From Gammaproteobacteria bacterium (GTDB lineage: Bacteria; Pseudomonadota; Gammaproteobacteria; Steroidobacterales; Steroidobacteraceae): 64,000 nt of DNA. The stretch spans positions 62,001 to 126,000 of the forward strand of contig JANYJY010000009.1 in NCBI GenBank assembly GCA_025358295.1, read 5' to 3'. This document shows positions 37,301 to 45,932 of the stretch, one piece after another; the stretch's first letter is position 1, and each line of letters starts with the position of its first letter. A program made the position numbers and the translations under genes. The notes under the pieces were generated by a model. It ran no database searches, was not told the origin of the DNA, and saw only the letters and a program-made list of their open reading frames with translations.

Positions 37301-39951
37301 CGACCTACCGCGCGCCCACGTCCATCGAGATTCACGGCGCCCGCGAGCACAATCTCAAAAATGTCGATGTCAATCTCGGCCTCAATCAATTCACGGTGAT
37401 CACCGGCGTATCGGGCAGCGGCAAGAGCACTCTGGCATTCGATATATTGTTCGCCGAGGGACAGCGGCGTTATCTCGAGTCCCTAAATGCCTATGCACGG
37501 CAATTCGTGCAACCCGCATCGCGGCCCGATGTCGATGCCATTTTCGGCATTCCGCCCACCGTTGCCATTGAACAGCGCACCAGCCGCGGCGGACACAAGA
37601 GCACGGTGGCGACTCTTACTGAAATCTATCATTTCCTGCGGTTGCTCTATGTGAAGCTGGGTGTTCAGTACTGTCCCGTGTGCGAGGCGCGCATCGAACC
37701 GCAGTCCGCGGACGCCATCGCCGCGCGCCTGCTCAAGGACTATCGAGGCAAGAGCATCACCCTCCTGGCGCCGCTCATCGTGGCGCGCAAGGGCTTGTAC
37801 ACCGCGCTCGCCAAGTGGGCGCGGGGCAAGGGATTTACTCACCTACAGGTCGACGGCGGCCTGCTGCCGACGCAGAAGTGGCCGAGGCTGGATCGTTTTG
37901 TCGAACACAGCATCGAATTGCCCATCGCCACCCTCACTGTGAATCCGGCGCGCGAATCGGAACTGCGACAGGCCTTGGATTTGGCCTTGGAGCATGGCCG
38001 CGGCGTGGTGCACGTGGCGTCGGCCCGCGGCACCGCCGGCGCGGCGGCGAATGCGAGCGTGTTCTCCACCAAGCGCGCCTGCCCCAACTGCGGCACCGGA
38101 TTTCCCGAACTCGATCCCCGGCTGTTTTCTTTCAATTCGCGGCATGGCTGGTGCACGGGTTGCTTCGGCACCGGGCTTCAGTTGGAGCAATTCGATGCGG
38201 AGCAGAGCGGCGAGGAATCAGCCTGGCGAGACGCCGGCGGCACGGAAGGCGACTCCAAACCCGGCGTGTGTGCCGATTGCGCGGGGCACCGCCTCAATCC
38301 CGTTGCGCTGCATGTTTTGTTTCGCGATCAATCCATTGCCGCGCTCACGAACTTGCCGGTGCGGGATTTTTCCGCAGGTCTGCAAAAGCTCAAATTGGTT
38401 GGACGCGAACGCGAGATTGCCCGCGACCTGCTGGCCGAACTGACCACGCGCACGAATTTTCTCTGCGACGTCGGTTTGGGCTATTTGCAATTGAATCGTG
38501 CGGCGCCGACTCTCTCCGGCGGTGAGGCCCAGCGTATTCGTCTGGCGGCGCAGCTCGGATCCAATCTTCAAGGCGTCTGCTATGTACTGGACGAGCCCAC
38601 GATCGGTCTGCACCCGCGGGATAATTTAGCGCTCCTCGACACGCTCGATAGGCTGCGCGCCAAGGGCAATACGCTGGTGGTGGTCGAGCACGACGAGGAC
38701 ACCATTCGGCGCGCCGATCAGGTCATCGATCTCGGGCCGGGCGCAGGCACGCGCGGCGGTCACATCGTGGCCCAGGGCACGGCCACGGAGCTCGCGCGCT
38801 TGGGCAATTCGGCGACCGGCCGTTGTCTGGCGGAACCCCTGCGTCACTCCCGCTCCCGGCGCCGCCCCATCGATCGGGACACTCCCATGATCGAGATCAG
38901 CGGCGCGAACCTGCACAACCTTCGCAAGGTCGATGCACGGATTCCGCTGGGGCGACTGTCGGTAATCACCGGCGTTTCCGGGTCCGGCAAATCCTCGTTG
39001 GCGCGCGATGTACTGATGCACAACTTGAAGCGACTGTTGACACGGCCCAAGCGCGGCAATCGCAGTGCCGAGACTCTTCTTGAGGGATGTGATGCCATCA
39101 CGGGATGGCAGAAGATCAGTCGTGTGCTCGAAGTCGATCAAACCCCCATCGGCAAGACCCCGCGCTCCTGTCCCGCAACCTATATCGGATTCTGGGACTC
39201 GATTCGGCGCCTGTACGCCGATACCACCGAAGCGCGCATACGCGGATTTACGGCCAGTCGATTTTCCTTCAATACGGCCGGCGGCCGCTGCGAGGCCTGC
39301 GAAGGCCAGGGCATGCAGCGCATTGAAATGAGCTTCCTGCCGGACGTCCAAATCTTGTGCGACGTCTGCGGCGGCAAGCGTTTCAATCCAGAAACGCTAT
39401 CCATTCTGTTCAAGGGCAGGAGCATCGGCGAAACCCTTGCGATGAGCGTCGATGACGCATTGGAGTTCTTCTCGGCCCAGCGCAGCGTGCACCACCCCGT
39501 GAGCCTGCTCGCCGACGTGGGCCTCGGCTACCTGAGCCTCGGCCAACCCAGCCCAACACTCTCGGGCGGCGAAAGCCAGCGCATCAAGCTCGTCACCGAG
39601 TTATCTAAGGTCAGGACCGACGCGCTCGGACTGGATACGGCGCGACGCGAAGGTCTGCACACCTTGTACGTGCTCGACGAGCCGACCGTGGGCTTGCACA
39701 TGGCCGATGTCGAAAAGCTTGTGCGCGTGCTGCATCGCCTGGTCGATGCCGGCAATACCGTGGTGGTCATCGAACACAATCTCGACATCATGGCCGAAGC
39801 GGACTGGATCATCGACTTGGGTCCCGAGGGCGGCGACGGTGGCGGCCGCATCGTCGCGCAAGGCGTGCCGGAGATCATTGTGCGCAAACCCAAACAGAGT
39901 CATACGGCAAGAATTCTGGGCGAGTTTCTCTTGGAACGCGGCGTCGCGTAA
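34327..39951 (+). CDS. uvrA: double-length (tandem) UvrA excinuclease subunit
   Basis: The 1874-residue protein is about twice E. coli UvrA (940). It has four ATP-binding cassettes with Walker A motifs GVSGSGKS at about residues 39, 655, 1027 and 1549, each paired with an LSGGE signature and a DEP-type Walker B. Zinc-finger Cys pairs recur in each half (for example CQGCGK, CPDCDI, CPACGG, then CPVCEA, CPNCGT, CEACEG). It thus looks like two UvrA units fused head to tail. UvrA recognises DNA lesions as a dimer; a fusion could act as a built-in dimer. The linker near residue 617 holds a short in-frame repeat (GATGYGATGHGA). Whether a separate normal uvrA exists elsewhere is unknown. Confidence 0.93.
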   Translation: MPPLDPPRSDAIRIRGARQNNLKNLNLDLPLNELIVVTGVSGSGKSSLVFDTLYAEGQRRYVETFSPYARQFLDRMDKPAVDRIEGIPPAIAIDQTNPVRTSRSTVGTMTELNDHLKLLFARAGVLHCQGCGKPVRRDTAASIQESLRQLAHDNGDPALLLTFPVPIPKNFTEAEIKTLLSGQGYTRIHEKHGNTLQVIQDRFRWSSVDPARAGDAIEAALKVGQGRLDVYPRAADTSKASASSGVDASAGAKGSDTRDSGTHVFAPPWRFSTGLHCPDCDINYKDPSPSTFSFNSPIGACETCRGFGRSIGVDYGLVIPDTSLTLRQGVIKPWQTESYKECQADLLKFARKRAIPMDTPWRDMTEAERVWVIDGEGEWTKNVWYGVRRFFAWLETKAYKMHIRVLLSRYRSYTECNACRGARLKPEALLWRVGDPGINIRELMLMPIDACGRFFGSLELPAPLDEATDLLLREIRARLKYLTDVGLGYLNLDRQSRTLSGGEVQRINLTTALGTSLVNTLFVLDEPSIGLHPRDVARIVGVMHRLRDAGNTLVVVEHDPKVMQAADRVLDIGPGPGEHGGEIVFFGPIAQLAKAKGSLTADYLFRRKRVRIPESGATGYGATGHGALRIKGAAEHNLKGVDVDIPLKRLVCVTGVSGSGKSTLVHDILYPALLREKGKPTENPGKHRTLEGGDLIDDVVMVDQSRIGRTTRSNPASYVGAFDAIRDLFARLPQARERKYTAGTFSFNAGNGRCPACGGNGFEHVEMQFLSDVYLRCPDCDGRRYRAEVLDVKLGRGAAAPKSVADILDLTVTEALAFFAADTEVCLRLAPLADVGLDYLKLGQPVPTLSGGEAQRLKLAGHLAENAVRVQSSKRTSAAAKTDAPRRGSLFLFDEPTTGLHFDDVAKLLRSFQRLIDAGHSLLVIEHNLDVVRAADWIIDLGPEGGEAGGSIVCTGTPAELMRVAASHTGRALAEDENPAPASQSVHDSGGATYRAPTSIEIHGAREHNLKNVDVNLGLNQFTVITGVSGSGKSTLAFDILFAEGQRRYLESLNAYARQFVQPASRPDVDAIFGIPPTVAIEQRTSRGGHKSTVATLTEIYHFLRLLYVKLGVQYCPVCEARIEPQSADAIAARLLKDYRGKSITLLAPLIVARKGLYTALAKWARGKGFTHLQVDGGLLPTQKWPRLDRFVEHSIELPIATLTVNPARESELRQALDLALEHGRGVVHVASARGTAGAAANASVFSTKRACPNCGTGFPELDPRLFSFNSRHGWCTGCFGTGLQLEQFDAEQSGEESAWRDAGGTEGDSKPGVCADCAGHRLNPVALHVLFRDQSIAALTNLPVRDFSAGLQKLKLVGREREIARDLLAELTTRTNFLCDVGLGYLQLNRAAPTLSGGEAQRIRLAAQLGSNLQGVCYVLDEPTIGLHPRDNLALLDTLDRLRAKGNTLVVVEHDEDTIRRADQVIDLGPGAGTRGGHIVAQGTATELARLGNSATGRCLAEPLRHSRSRRRPIDRDTPMIEISGANLHNLRKVDARIPLGRLSVITGVSGSGKSSLARDVLMHNLKRLLTRPKRGNRSAETLLEGCDAITGWQKISRVLEVDQTPIGKTPRSCPATYIGFWDSIRRLYADTTEARIRGFTASRFSFNTAGGRCEACEGQGMQRIEMSFLPDVQILCDVCGGKRFNPETLSILFKGRSIGETLAMSVDDALEFFSAQRSVHHPVSLLADVGLGYLSLGQPSPTLSGGESQRIKLVTELSKVRTDALGLDTARREGLHTLYVLDEPTVGLHMADVEKLVRVLHRLVDAGNTVVVIEHNLDIMAEADWIIDLGPEGGDGGGRIVAQGVPEIIVRKPKQSHTARILGEFLLERGVA

Positions 39952-39980
39952 CCATTTAGTCCTGGTTTGTGCTCGCGTCG

Positions 39981-40925
39981 CTATTTCCCTGCAGGCTTCT
40001 GCGCGTCGCGCTCGCGCTGAGTGCGTGATTGCGCGTTCTCATTTTTTTTGGAGCTGCCGCGCAGCCCTTGATCCTCGATCAAACGCTTGTGCACGTAGAG
40101 GAATCGAGTGTACTCGTACTCAAACGGTGAACCGCTGCCGTAGTAGCGGAAATTGACGTTAGAACGAATATCGACTGCATTGACGACCGGTAGGCCCCAT
40201 GAAATCCAGCCGCGATACAGGTCGGCGACATTGACGATATACGATACGCCGTAATCGCCGAGATAACCGACGCCGTCGCGTAGTGTCGAGGGTCCTAGAA
40301 TTGGAATGACCAGATAAGGACCCGGGTGCATGCCCCACTTGGCCAGAGTCGTGCTCATGCCCGTCGGCGCGGGCGGCAACTTCATTTTCGCGGCGGGATC
40401 GAACAGACCACCGATGCCAACGGTGCTGTTGATTACGAATCGACCCAGTGAGCGCAAACCCAATTTTAGGCGCCATTGCAACGTGTAGTTGACGATGCTG
40501 TCGACTTCTTTCAGGTTGGCGAAGAAATTGTGCACGCCGGATCGAAGCGGCGACGGCACACGGCGATAGACGTCGGTCACCGGTAGAAAGATGGCTTCGT
40601 CGAACCGTGTGTTGAATCGATAAGTGAAGCGGTTGAGCCGCTCCCATGGATCGTAGCTGTACATGGACGGAGCTTCGGCCGGAGTCACTGGAGGCACTGC
40701 CTTGTCAGTGTCTTGACCGCCCTCGCCGGCCTTGCTTGCCGCAGCCGACTGGCTTTCCTCCGTGTTCTTCCGAGTCTCTGCTGCCTCGAACGCCGCCGCA
40801 CTTGCCACGGCGGCGGCATTTTCCGCCGCCGGATCCTCCGCAGCAACGCTGCGGATGCTGAGGTTTGAAGACACGCAGCCGCCAAGCGACATCGCAACGA
40901 GCGCTAGGAGAACGGCGTGCTTCAT
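39981..40925 (-). CDS. mlaA: MlaA (VacJ) phospholipid-transport lipoprotein
   Basis: MlaA sits in the outer membrane and removes misplaced phospholipids from the outer leaflet for retrograde transport. The lipobox LGGC places the lipidated Cys near residue 17. The family core reads YDPWERLNRFTYRFNTRFDEAI, VDSIVNYTLQWRLKLGLRSLGRFVINSTVGIGGLFDPA and LAKWGMHPGPYLVIPILGPSTLRDGVG. A long Ala/Glu-rich linker lies between lipobox and core. ATG 40925 overlaps the stop of the hydrolase gene (ATGA). The Mla ABC genes are not in the window. Confidence 0.95.
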   Translation of the reverse strand: MKHAVLLALVAMSLGGCVSSNLSIRSVAAEDPAAENAAAVASAAAFEAAETRKNTEESQSAAASKAGEGGQDTDKAVPPVTPAEAPSMYSYDPWERLNRFTYRFNTRFDEAIFLPVTDVYRRVPSPLRSGVHNFFANLKEVDSIVNYTLQWRLKLGLRSLGRFVINSTVGIGGLFDPAAKMKLPPAPTGMSTTLAKWGMHPGPYLVIPILGPSTLRDGVGYLGDYGVSYIVNVADLYRGWISWGLPVVNAVDIRSNVNFRYYGSGSPFEYEYTRFLYVHKRLIEDQGLRGSSKKNENAQSRTQRERDAQKPAGK

Positions 40926-42325
40926 TGCGCTGCTCCCGGCCAACGTCCGGCCAGCATGTCGAGCATATCTGCCACTTGCTGCCGATCGCCCAAATTGCCC
41001 AAGTGACCCCCATGGTCATAGACGGCAATCCTCGCTCCCAAAGTTTCCCGCAACCATGCAAGTTCCTGCTTATCCAGGATGACATCGTCGCTGTTGGTCT
41101 GGGCGTAGTAGTCCGAACCGTTGTGCAGAGCGGCGCCGATGATGTCGAGGCGATTGTCGGCAATCAGACTGGCCGCCGTCGAATTGGGGCGGCGCTGCAG
41201 ATAGTAGGGCGCGAACACCTTGGTGAAATATTCCGCAAATGTCTTGTTGCGCAATTTACGCTGAATCTCGTCGAGCGAGTCCCCGAGCCTGGGAGGGTGC
41301 TTCGGGTCGACCACGACGCCGCTGCCGGAATAGAGGTCGCCAGCGAAAAACATATCTACCAGATCGAGCCGAAAGGTCAACGCAATCGCGGCAGAGAATT
41401 CCGCATCGGTCTTAAACACCGCGGCGGCCGCGCCGAATAGAAAACCCTCGTCGATTTGCACGCGATTCGATGCACGATACAGATTGGCGAGTTGGGCATA
41501 CAGCCGACGGTACAGGCGTTCCACTGCCTCGTCTCCCGAACCGACGCTGATCTCGAACAGCTTGTCGAGCCGACCAATCGAAGAAAACAGGCTGACCGGC
41601 GGGTTAATCATGACGGCGCGATGAATCTTGAGCTTGCCTTCCGACGCGTCGATGGATTTCACGATGGCAGCGTTGGCGCCGCCAAGGCTGTAGCCAAGCA
41701 CATCGATGTCGCTGATCTGAATCCTCCGGGGCAGATGAGCGATGACCTCTTGCATGGCTGCGTACAGATCGTGACCGTCCTGCATCAAATCGCCCGCCAC
41801 TCCGGTGCTGGATGCGGACGCGATGAAGCCGGGGAAAGTCGGGGACGGCATGGTCAACACGTGATAGCCAGCGGCATACAGTGCGCCACGCAGCAAGGAA
41901 AGCTTCGCGGTATTGCCGCCGCTGCCCGTTCCGGATATGACAATGGCGAGTGGCGCGGGTTTGTCCTGGGCCGAAAACCACACCCGCAGGCGGCGATCGA
42001 ACCACAGCACCTCCGGCAGCGGCCGCGCCCACGGCAGGGCAATGTTGATTTCCAGCAAGGGAACTCTATGGGGCATCGGCGCAATGTTCTGCGGCGGCGT
42101 ACCGAATACCGTGGCGCGCAGCGCCGCCGAATCCGCAAGTCCAGCCGCAGGGCCCGGCGCGGGCGGCGGCTCAATGGCCTGCGCCGGGGGCAATGTATCG
42201 GCTAGGACAGCAGGCTTCGCACCATAGGCGAGCGCCGCGCAAAGAATCCCAACGGCGAACGTCAATGACTTGATGCGCCGGCGCGTACGTCTCTCCTGGG
42301 CCGAGGAGGTATCGTCGGATATCAT
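40922..42325 (-). CDS. exported alpha/beta-hydrolase coupled to mlaA
   Basis: The protein of 467 residues starts at ATG 42325, with AAGGA eight bases upstream. A membrane anchor or signal segment (LTFAVGILCAALAYGA) lies near residues 20-40, followed by a Pro-rich linker. The hydrolase fold shows an oxyanion strand (LAIVISGTGSGG), the nucleophile elbow VLGYSLGGANAAIV and a late His in YDHGGHLGNLG. The substrate is unknown. Its 4-bp overlap with mlaA suggests an envelope lipid role (for example a lipase), which is inference. Confidence 0.8.
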   Translation of the reverse strand: MISDDTSSAQERRTRRRIKSLTFAVGILCAALAYGAKPAVLADTLPPAQAIEPPPAPGPAAGLADSAALRATVFGTPPQNIAPMPHRVPLLEINIALPWARPLPEVLWFDRRLRVWFSAQDKPAPLAIVISGTGSGGNTAKLSLLRGALYAAGYHVLTMPSPTFPGFIASASSTGVAGDLMQDGHDLYAAMQEVIAHLPRRIQISDIDVLGYSLGGANAAIVKSIDASEGKLKIHRAVMINPPVSLFSSIGRLDKLFEISVGSGDEAVERLYRRLYAQLANLYRASNRVQIDEGFLFGAAAAVFKTDAEFSAAIALTFRLDLVDMFFAGDLYSGSGVVVDPKHPPRLGDSLDEIQRKLRNKTFAEYFTKVFAPYYLQRRPNSTAASLIADNRLDIIGAALHNGSDYYAQTNSDDVILDKQELAWLRETLGARIAVYDHGGHLGNLGDRQQVADMLDMLAGRWPGAAQ

Positions 42326-42485
42326 CGGGTGATCCTTTAACTGGCAAGCGATTCTCATGGCCCGCTTGAATCATGAGGCAGCCGACTCTGGTTAAACAAG
42401 CTAATTTATGTAATCAGCTGCATCGACACCGGCTGCCGCCATTGTAGTATTTACAGATCGCGTCAAACTACCGAGACTCAAGACT

Positions 42486-43346
42486 ATGGCCACCAGCCTC
42501 AGAGCTCTGCTGCCTCTTTATAGCGTCAAGGGCGGCGCCACTGTTCCTCTGCCGCGTAAGTTGGCCCGGCTGTACGGCGGCTTGCGCATGCCGGCGCCTG
42601 GTTCGAGCCCCAAGGTATTCAGTAATTTTGTGACGACGTTGGACGGCGTCGTGTCGCTTCAAGTCAAGGGACATTCCGGCGGCGGGGACATCAGCGGCTT
42701 CAACTCCCAAGACCGCATGGTAATGGGATTGTTGCGCGCCGTTGCCGACGTGGTGATCGTAGGCTCGGGCACCCTCGCTGCAGACCCCCAGCACGTATGG
42801 ACGCCCGATGCCATTTGCCCCGAACTAGCGCGGGAGTATCAATTGCTACGACACGCGATGTTCAAGCACCCGGCGGCGCTGAACGTGGTCGTCAGCGCCA
42901 GCGGCAATATCGACCTGAGGCTGCCGGTGTTTGCTTCCGGCCGCGTTCCGGTATTAATCGCGACCACGCGCACCGGCGCGCGCCGCCTGCACAAACAAAG
43001 ATTGCCCGATTCAGTTTCGATTCGCTCAATTCGCAGCCGCAGCGGGAGAATCGAGCCGGGCGCCATACTGGACGAGGTGGCCCGCGCGAGTGGCGGCGAG
43101 CGGATCCTCATCGAGGGCGGTCCGCAATTATTGGGCTCCTTTTATCGAGCAGGCCTGGTCGACGAGCAATTCCTGACGCTGGCGCCGCAAATCGCTGGGC
43201 GTCGTGAGCAAGACGGGCGGCTCAGTCTGGTGATGGGAACAACATTCGCGCCGCAACACCCGCTCTGGGGTTCTTTGACAGATGTACGTCGCGGCCAAAG
43301 TCACCTGTTTCTGCGCTATTCTTTCGCCGGCCGAACCCAGCTTTGA
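42486..43346 (+). CDS. RibD C-terminal-domain (pyrimidine reductase-like) protein
   Basis: The 286-residue protein has the DHFR-like fold of the RibD reductase domain: SNFVTTLDGVVSL, VADVVIVGSGTLAADPQ, then GGERILIEGGPQLLGSFYRAGLVDEQFLTLAPQIAGR. These are the NADPH- and substrate-binding blocks. It lacks the deaminase domain of RibD, so it is a stand-alone reductase of unknown substrate rather than a sure riboflavin enzyme. It diverges from the hydrolase-mlaA unit. Confidence 0.85.
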   Translation: MATSLRALLPLYSVKGGATVPLPRKLARLYGGLRMPAPGSSPKVFSNFVTTLDGVVSLQVKGHSGGGDISGFNSQDRMVMGLLRAVADVVIVGSGTLAADPQHVWTPDAICPELAREYQLLRHAMFKHPAALNVVVSASGNIDLRLPVFASGRVPVLIATTRTGARRLHKQRLPDSVSIRSIRSRSGRIEPGAILDEVARASGGERILIEGGPQLLGSFYRAGLVDEQFLTLAPQIAGRREQDGRLSLVMGTTFAPQHPLWGSLTDVRRGQSHLFLRYSFAGRTQL

Positions 43347-43361
43347 TCAAGAGGGAAAAAC

Positions 43362-44579
43362 ATGAAAACGCATTATTCGCGAGCCTTGCACGTTGGCTAT
43401 TTCGTTGCCGGCACGCTGATGGGCGCGACGATCGCCTTCGCCGACGTCACCATCGAACAGAAAAATACTCTGGATGTTGCCTCCGTCATCAAAGCTCACG
43501 GCTCGACAACGACTAATATCGCGGGCGACAAACAACGTGAAGACTCGGAATCGCATTGCGAAGGCATGATGTCGCTGGTGTGCGGCAACCTTCACGGCGG
43601 CGAAATTGTTCGCTTGGACCGCGGTGTGACCTGGCATCTGGAGCCGGATAAGAAGGCCTACCGCGAGGATGCTTTTGCGTCGCCCGAAGAACTGGCGGCC
43701 ATGCGGGCCAAAATGCAGGCGCGGCTAGAAAAGATGCGTTCCTGCCCCGTGTCGCAGAAACAGGCGCCCATCGACAAATCCAAATGCGAGATGTCGGCGC
43801 CAAAAATCGATGTTCATAGGACCGACGACAAGATGTCGATTGCCGGGCACGATAGCCAACGCACGGTGGCTACCTTGACCGAGAGTTGTACCAATAAGGA
43901 AACCGGTGACGTGTGCGATACCGTGATTGCAGTCGACACCTGGTTGACGCAGGACAAGCTTCCCGGAAGCGAGGACCGCCGAGCATTCCAGCTGGCGTAT
44001 GCGAAGAAACTCGGCCTGGACGATCCGCAAGGCGCGCTGCGCGGAGAATTCGCAAAATTCCTCGCGCCCTATCAATCCCAAATCAAGGAGCTCACCGCCA
44101 AATCCGGCGACTTTAAAGGCTCGACCTTAAGGACAACGTTGCGGGTCATGATGGGTGGTCAGCAGTGCAGTACGGTCGCTAAGATGAAGCCGAACGACTC
44201 TACGGGCACAGACACCACGGGCGGCAGCAATAGTCCGATTAGCAGCGTCGCGCAAGCCGGCAAGGCGCTCGGCTCGTCAGTGGGCAATCTCGTTGGCGGC
44301 CTGTTCAAGAAGAAAAAGGTCGACGATGCGCAGGCGGCGGCAAGTGCCGCTCCAACGGCTTCGGCGACTTCCCCAAGCACGCCAGCCCCCGCCGTGGGAG
44401 CGGCCGATCCGTACACGCAATACGTCCAAATGGCGTCATTTACTACGGAAACGGTCGCCATAAATGTCGCAGCGGTTCCCGCCGATCGTTTCGAAGTTCC
44501 GTCCGACTGGAAGAAGGTGGCACCGAAGGCCAGCAAGCTGGACGACGATGACTTCACCTGTCCAAAATCCGCAAATTAG
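43362..44579 (+). CDS. secreted protein of unknown function
   Basis: The 405-residue protein has a clear signal peptide (ALHVGYFVAGTLMGATIAFA, cleavage about residue 27). The mature part starts with DVTIEQKNTLDVASVIKAHG and has scattered cysteines (CEGMMSLVCG, CPVSQK, CEMSAP, CTNKETGDVC) that could pair in the periplasm. After residue about 280 there is a low-complexity Ser/Gly/Ala/Thr/Pro stretch with a Lys run, then a short conserved-looking end with a final Cys. I do not recognise a family with certainty; the start recalls proteins that bind or report on oxidisable small ligands, but that is not evidence. It follows the reductase gene by 15 bp with its own ribosome site (AGGGAAAAAC). Confidence 0.7.
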   Translation: MKTHYSRALHVGYFVAGTLMGATIAFADVTIEQKNTLDVASVIKAHGSTTTNIAGDKQREDSESHCEGMMSLVCGNLHGGEIVRLDRGVTWHLEPDKKAYREDAFASPEELAAMRAKMQARLEKMRSCPVSQKQAPIDKSKCEMSAPKIDVHRTDDKMSIAGHDSQRTVATLTESCTNKETGDVCDTVIAVDTWLTQDKLPGSEDRRAFQLAYAKKLGLDDPQGALRGEFAKFLAPYQSQIKELTAKSGDFKGSTLRTTLRVMMGGQQCSTVAKMKPNDSTGTDTTGGSNSPISSVAQAGKALGSSVGNLVGGLFKKKKVDDAQAAASAAPTASATSPSTPAPAVGAADPYTQYVQMASFTTETVAINVAAVPADRFEVPSDWKKVAPKASKLDDDDFTCPKSAN

Positions 44580-44651
44580 ACCTTGGGCAATGCAGTATTC
44601 GCTATTTAAGGGGGCGCGGCGGCCTCGCGAGGCAAGGTCTACACTTCGCGT

Positions 44652-44858
44652 ATGAACGACGAAAGCCTGGAATTGGTCCAAACGAAAATCGCCTTCCTGG
44701 AAAGCGCAACGGCTGAGCTAAGCGATGTGATATTTCGACAGCAGCGGGAGATTCAAGCTCTCGGGGCGCAATTGCGAGCGCTCTCGGACCGCCTGAACAG
44801 CGTCCAACCGGAAGACAGTCCTCGCTCGCCCGAACAGGAACGGCCGCCTCACTACTGA
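44652..44858 (+). CDS. slyX: SlyX-family protein
   Basis: The 68-residue protein has the SlyX pattern LELVQTKIAFLESATAELSDVIFRQQREIQALGAQLRALSDRL, a short parallel coiled coil, and the family-typical C-terminal PPHY. The function is unknown. Its end overlaps the convergent kinase gene by 7 bp. Confidence 0.9.
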   Translation: MNDESLELVQTKIAFLESATAELSDVIFRQQREIQALGAQLRALSDRLNSVQPEDSPRSPEQERPPHY

Positions 44859-45892
44859 TTTCGCCCGGCAGCAACGTCGGTCCCTGCCGCGCAGGCGGCA
44901 CGAACGAGATTCAGCGTATCCAAGCCTGAGCACTGCTCGAGCACTCGCAAAAGGTCCCACGCGGCGGTCTCGCTCACCACCTGGTACGGGTCACCGGGGT
45001 TGCGCGCTCGATTGTGGGCGGAGTAGCAGACGCTCATGCTCAGGCGCGACAAAATCAATGGAAAGAGTACACGCTGTTCGGCGTCGGTGAGCGGATAGTG
45101 AGCGTGGTAGGACTCGATCATGTGTGCGGCCACGGACAAGGGGTCCCGATCACCGAGCAGGGTATAAGCCAGCGCGATGGCCAGATCGCAGACCGTCGCG
45201 GTGTACAGAGAATCGCCGAAATCCAGCAGCCCCACCATGCGTCCCTCGTCGGCGATGACATTGTGATCATTGGCGTCGCCGTGAACCACGCTATGCCGTA
45301 GAGCGCTCCAGTCTATTTCTGCCCACTCGGAAAAAAGCCGTTCTACACAAGCGCGTCCAGCCCGTGGCAGCAATGCGGTGTGCTCCTGAGCCATGTCCGC
45401 CCGGCGCAAATCCCACTGCAGGACCCGCCTCATTCCCGGATGAGAGAAGCCGCTCAATGACTCATCGATCTTGGCCATGCTCGCGCCAATGGACTTATAC
45501 AACATAGGTCCACGCGACGTACTGTCGGCAAGTACTTCCCCATCGATCCAAATCATCAGACGCAGGCAATGATGAGTGCCTGTCCGGGGATTGGGAATAC
45601 TGGCGATGTCCAATCCCTGCAGCGAAGTCACCACCCTCTGCACCCGGCATGCCACCAGCGAAGCCTCGACATGGCGCATGGCCTGATTCTGGAAATCGAG
45701 CACTTCCACGGCATCGCCTGCATTCGCAATTTTCAATACGAATTTCCCACCGCCGTGCTCCGCGATTAAGAAATTCTGATCCCGCTCGCTGGGCAGAGGA
45801 GCAGAACTGCCTGTGAGACCGTATTGCTGAGCCGCGGCCGCGAGCGCCTCCGCAGCGGTAAATCGAGGAATGCTCTCGAGAGAAATGGTCAT
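44852..45892 (-). CDS. APH-fold phosphotransferase (hydroxylysine kinase-like)
   Basis: The 346-residue kinase of the aminoglycoside-phosphotransferase fold has the ATP-binding Lys region (NFLIAEHGGGKFVLKIANA), the catalytic HGDANDHNVI near residue 200 and the metal-binding LLDFGD near 217. The early part (ERDQNFLI, VLDFQNQAMRHV) and the long C-terminal helices are most like the AGPHD1/hydroxylysine kinase group rather than drug-resistance enzymes. The substrate is not known. Co-directional with the glutathione-transferase gene upstream. Confidence 0.82.
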   Translation of the reverse strand: MTISLESIPRFTAAEALAAAAQQYGLTGSSAPLPSERDQNFLIAEHGGGKFVLKIANAGDAVEVLDFQNQAMRHVEASLVACRVQRVVTSLQGLDIASIPNPRTGTHHCLRLMIWIDGEVLADSTSRGPMLYKSIGASMAKIDESLSGFSHPGMRRVLQWDLRRADMAQEHTALLPRAGRACVERLFSEWAEIDWSALRHSVVHGDANDHNVIADEGRMVGLLDFGDSLYTATVCDLAIALAYTLLGDRDPLSVAAHMIESYHAHYPLTDAEQRVLFPLILSRLSMSVCYSAHNRARNPGDPYQVVSETAAWDLLRVLEQCSGLDTLNLVRAACAAGTDVAAGRNQ

Positions 45893-45932
45893 CGCACAGA
45901 GTGACCCGGACTCTGCCTCCCCCGACGGCGGC

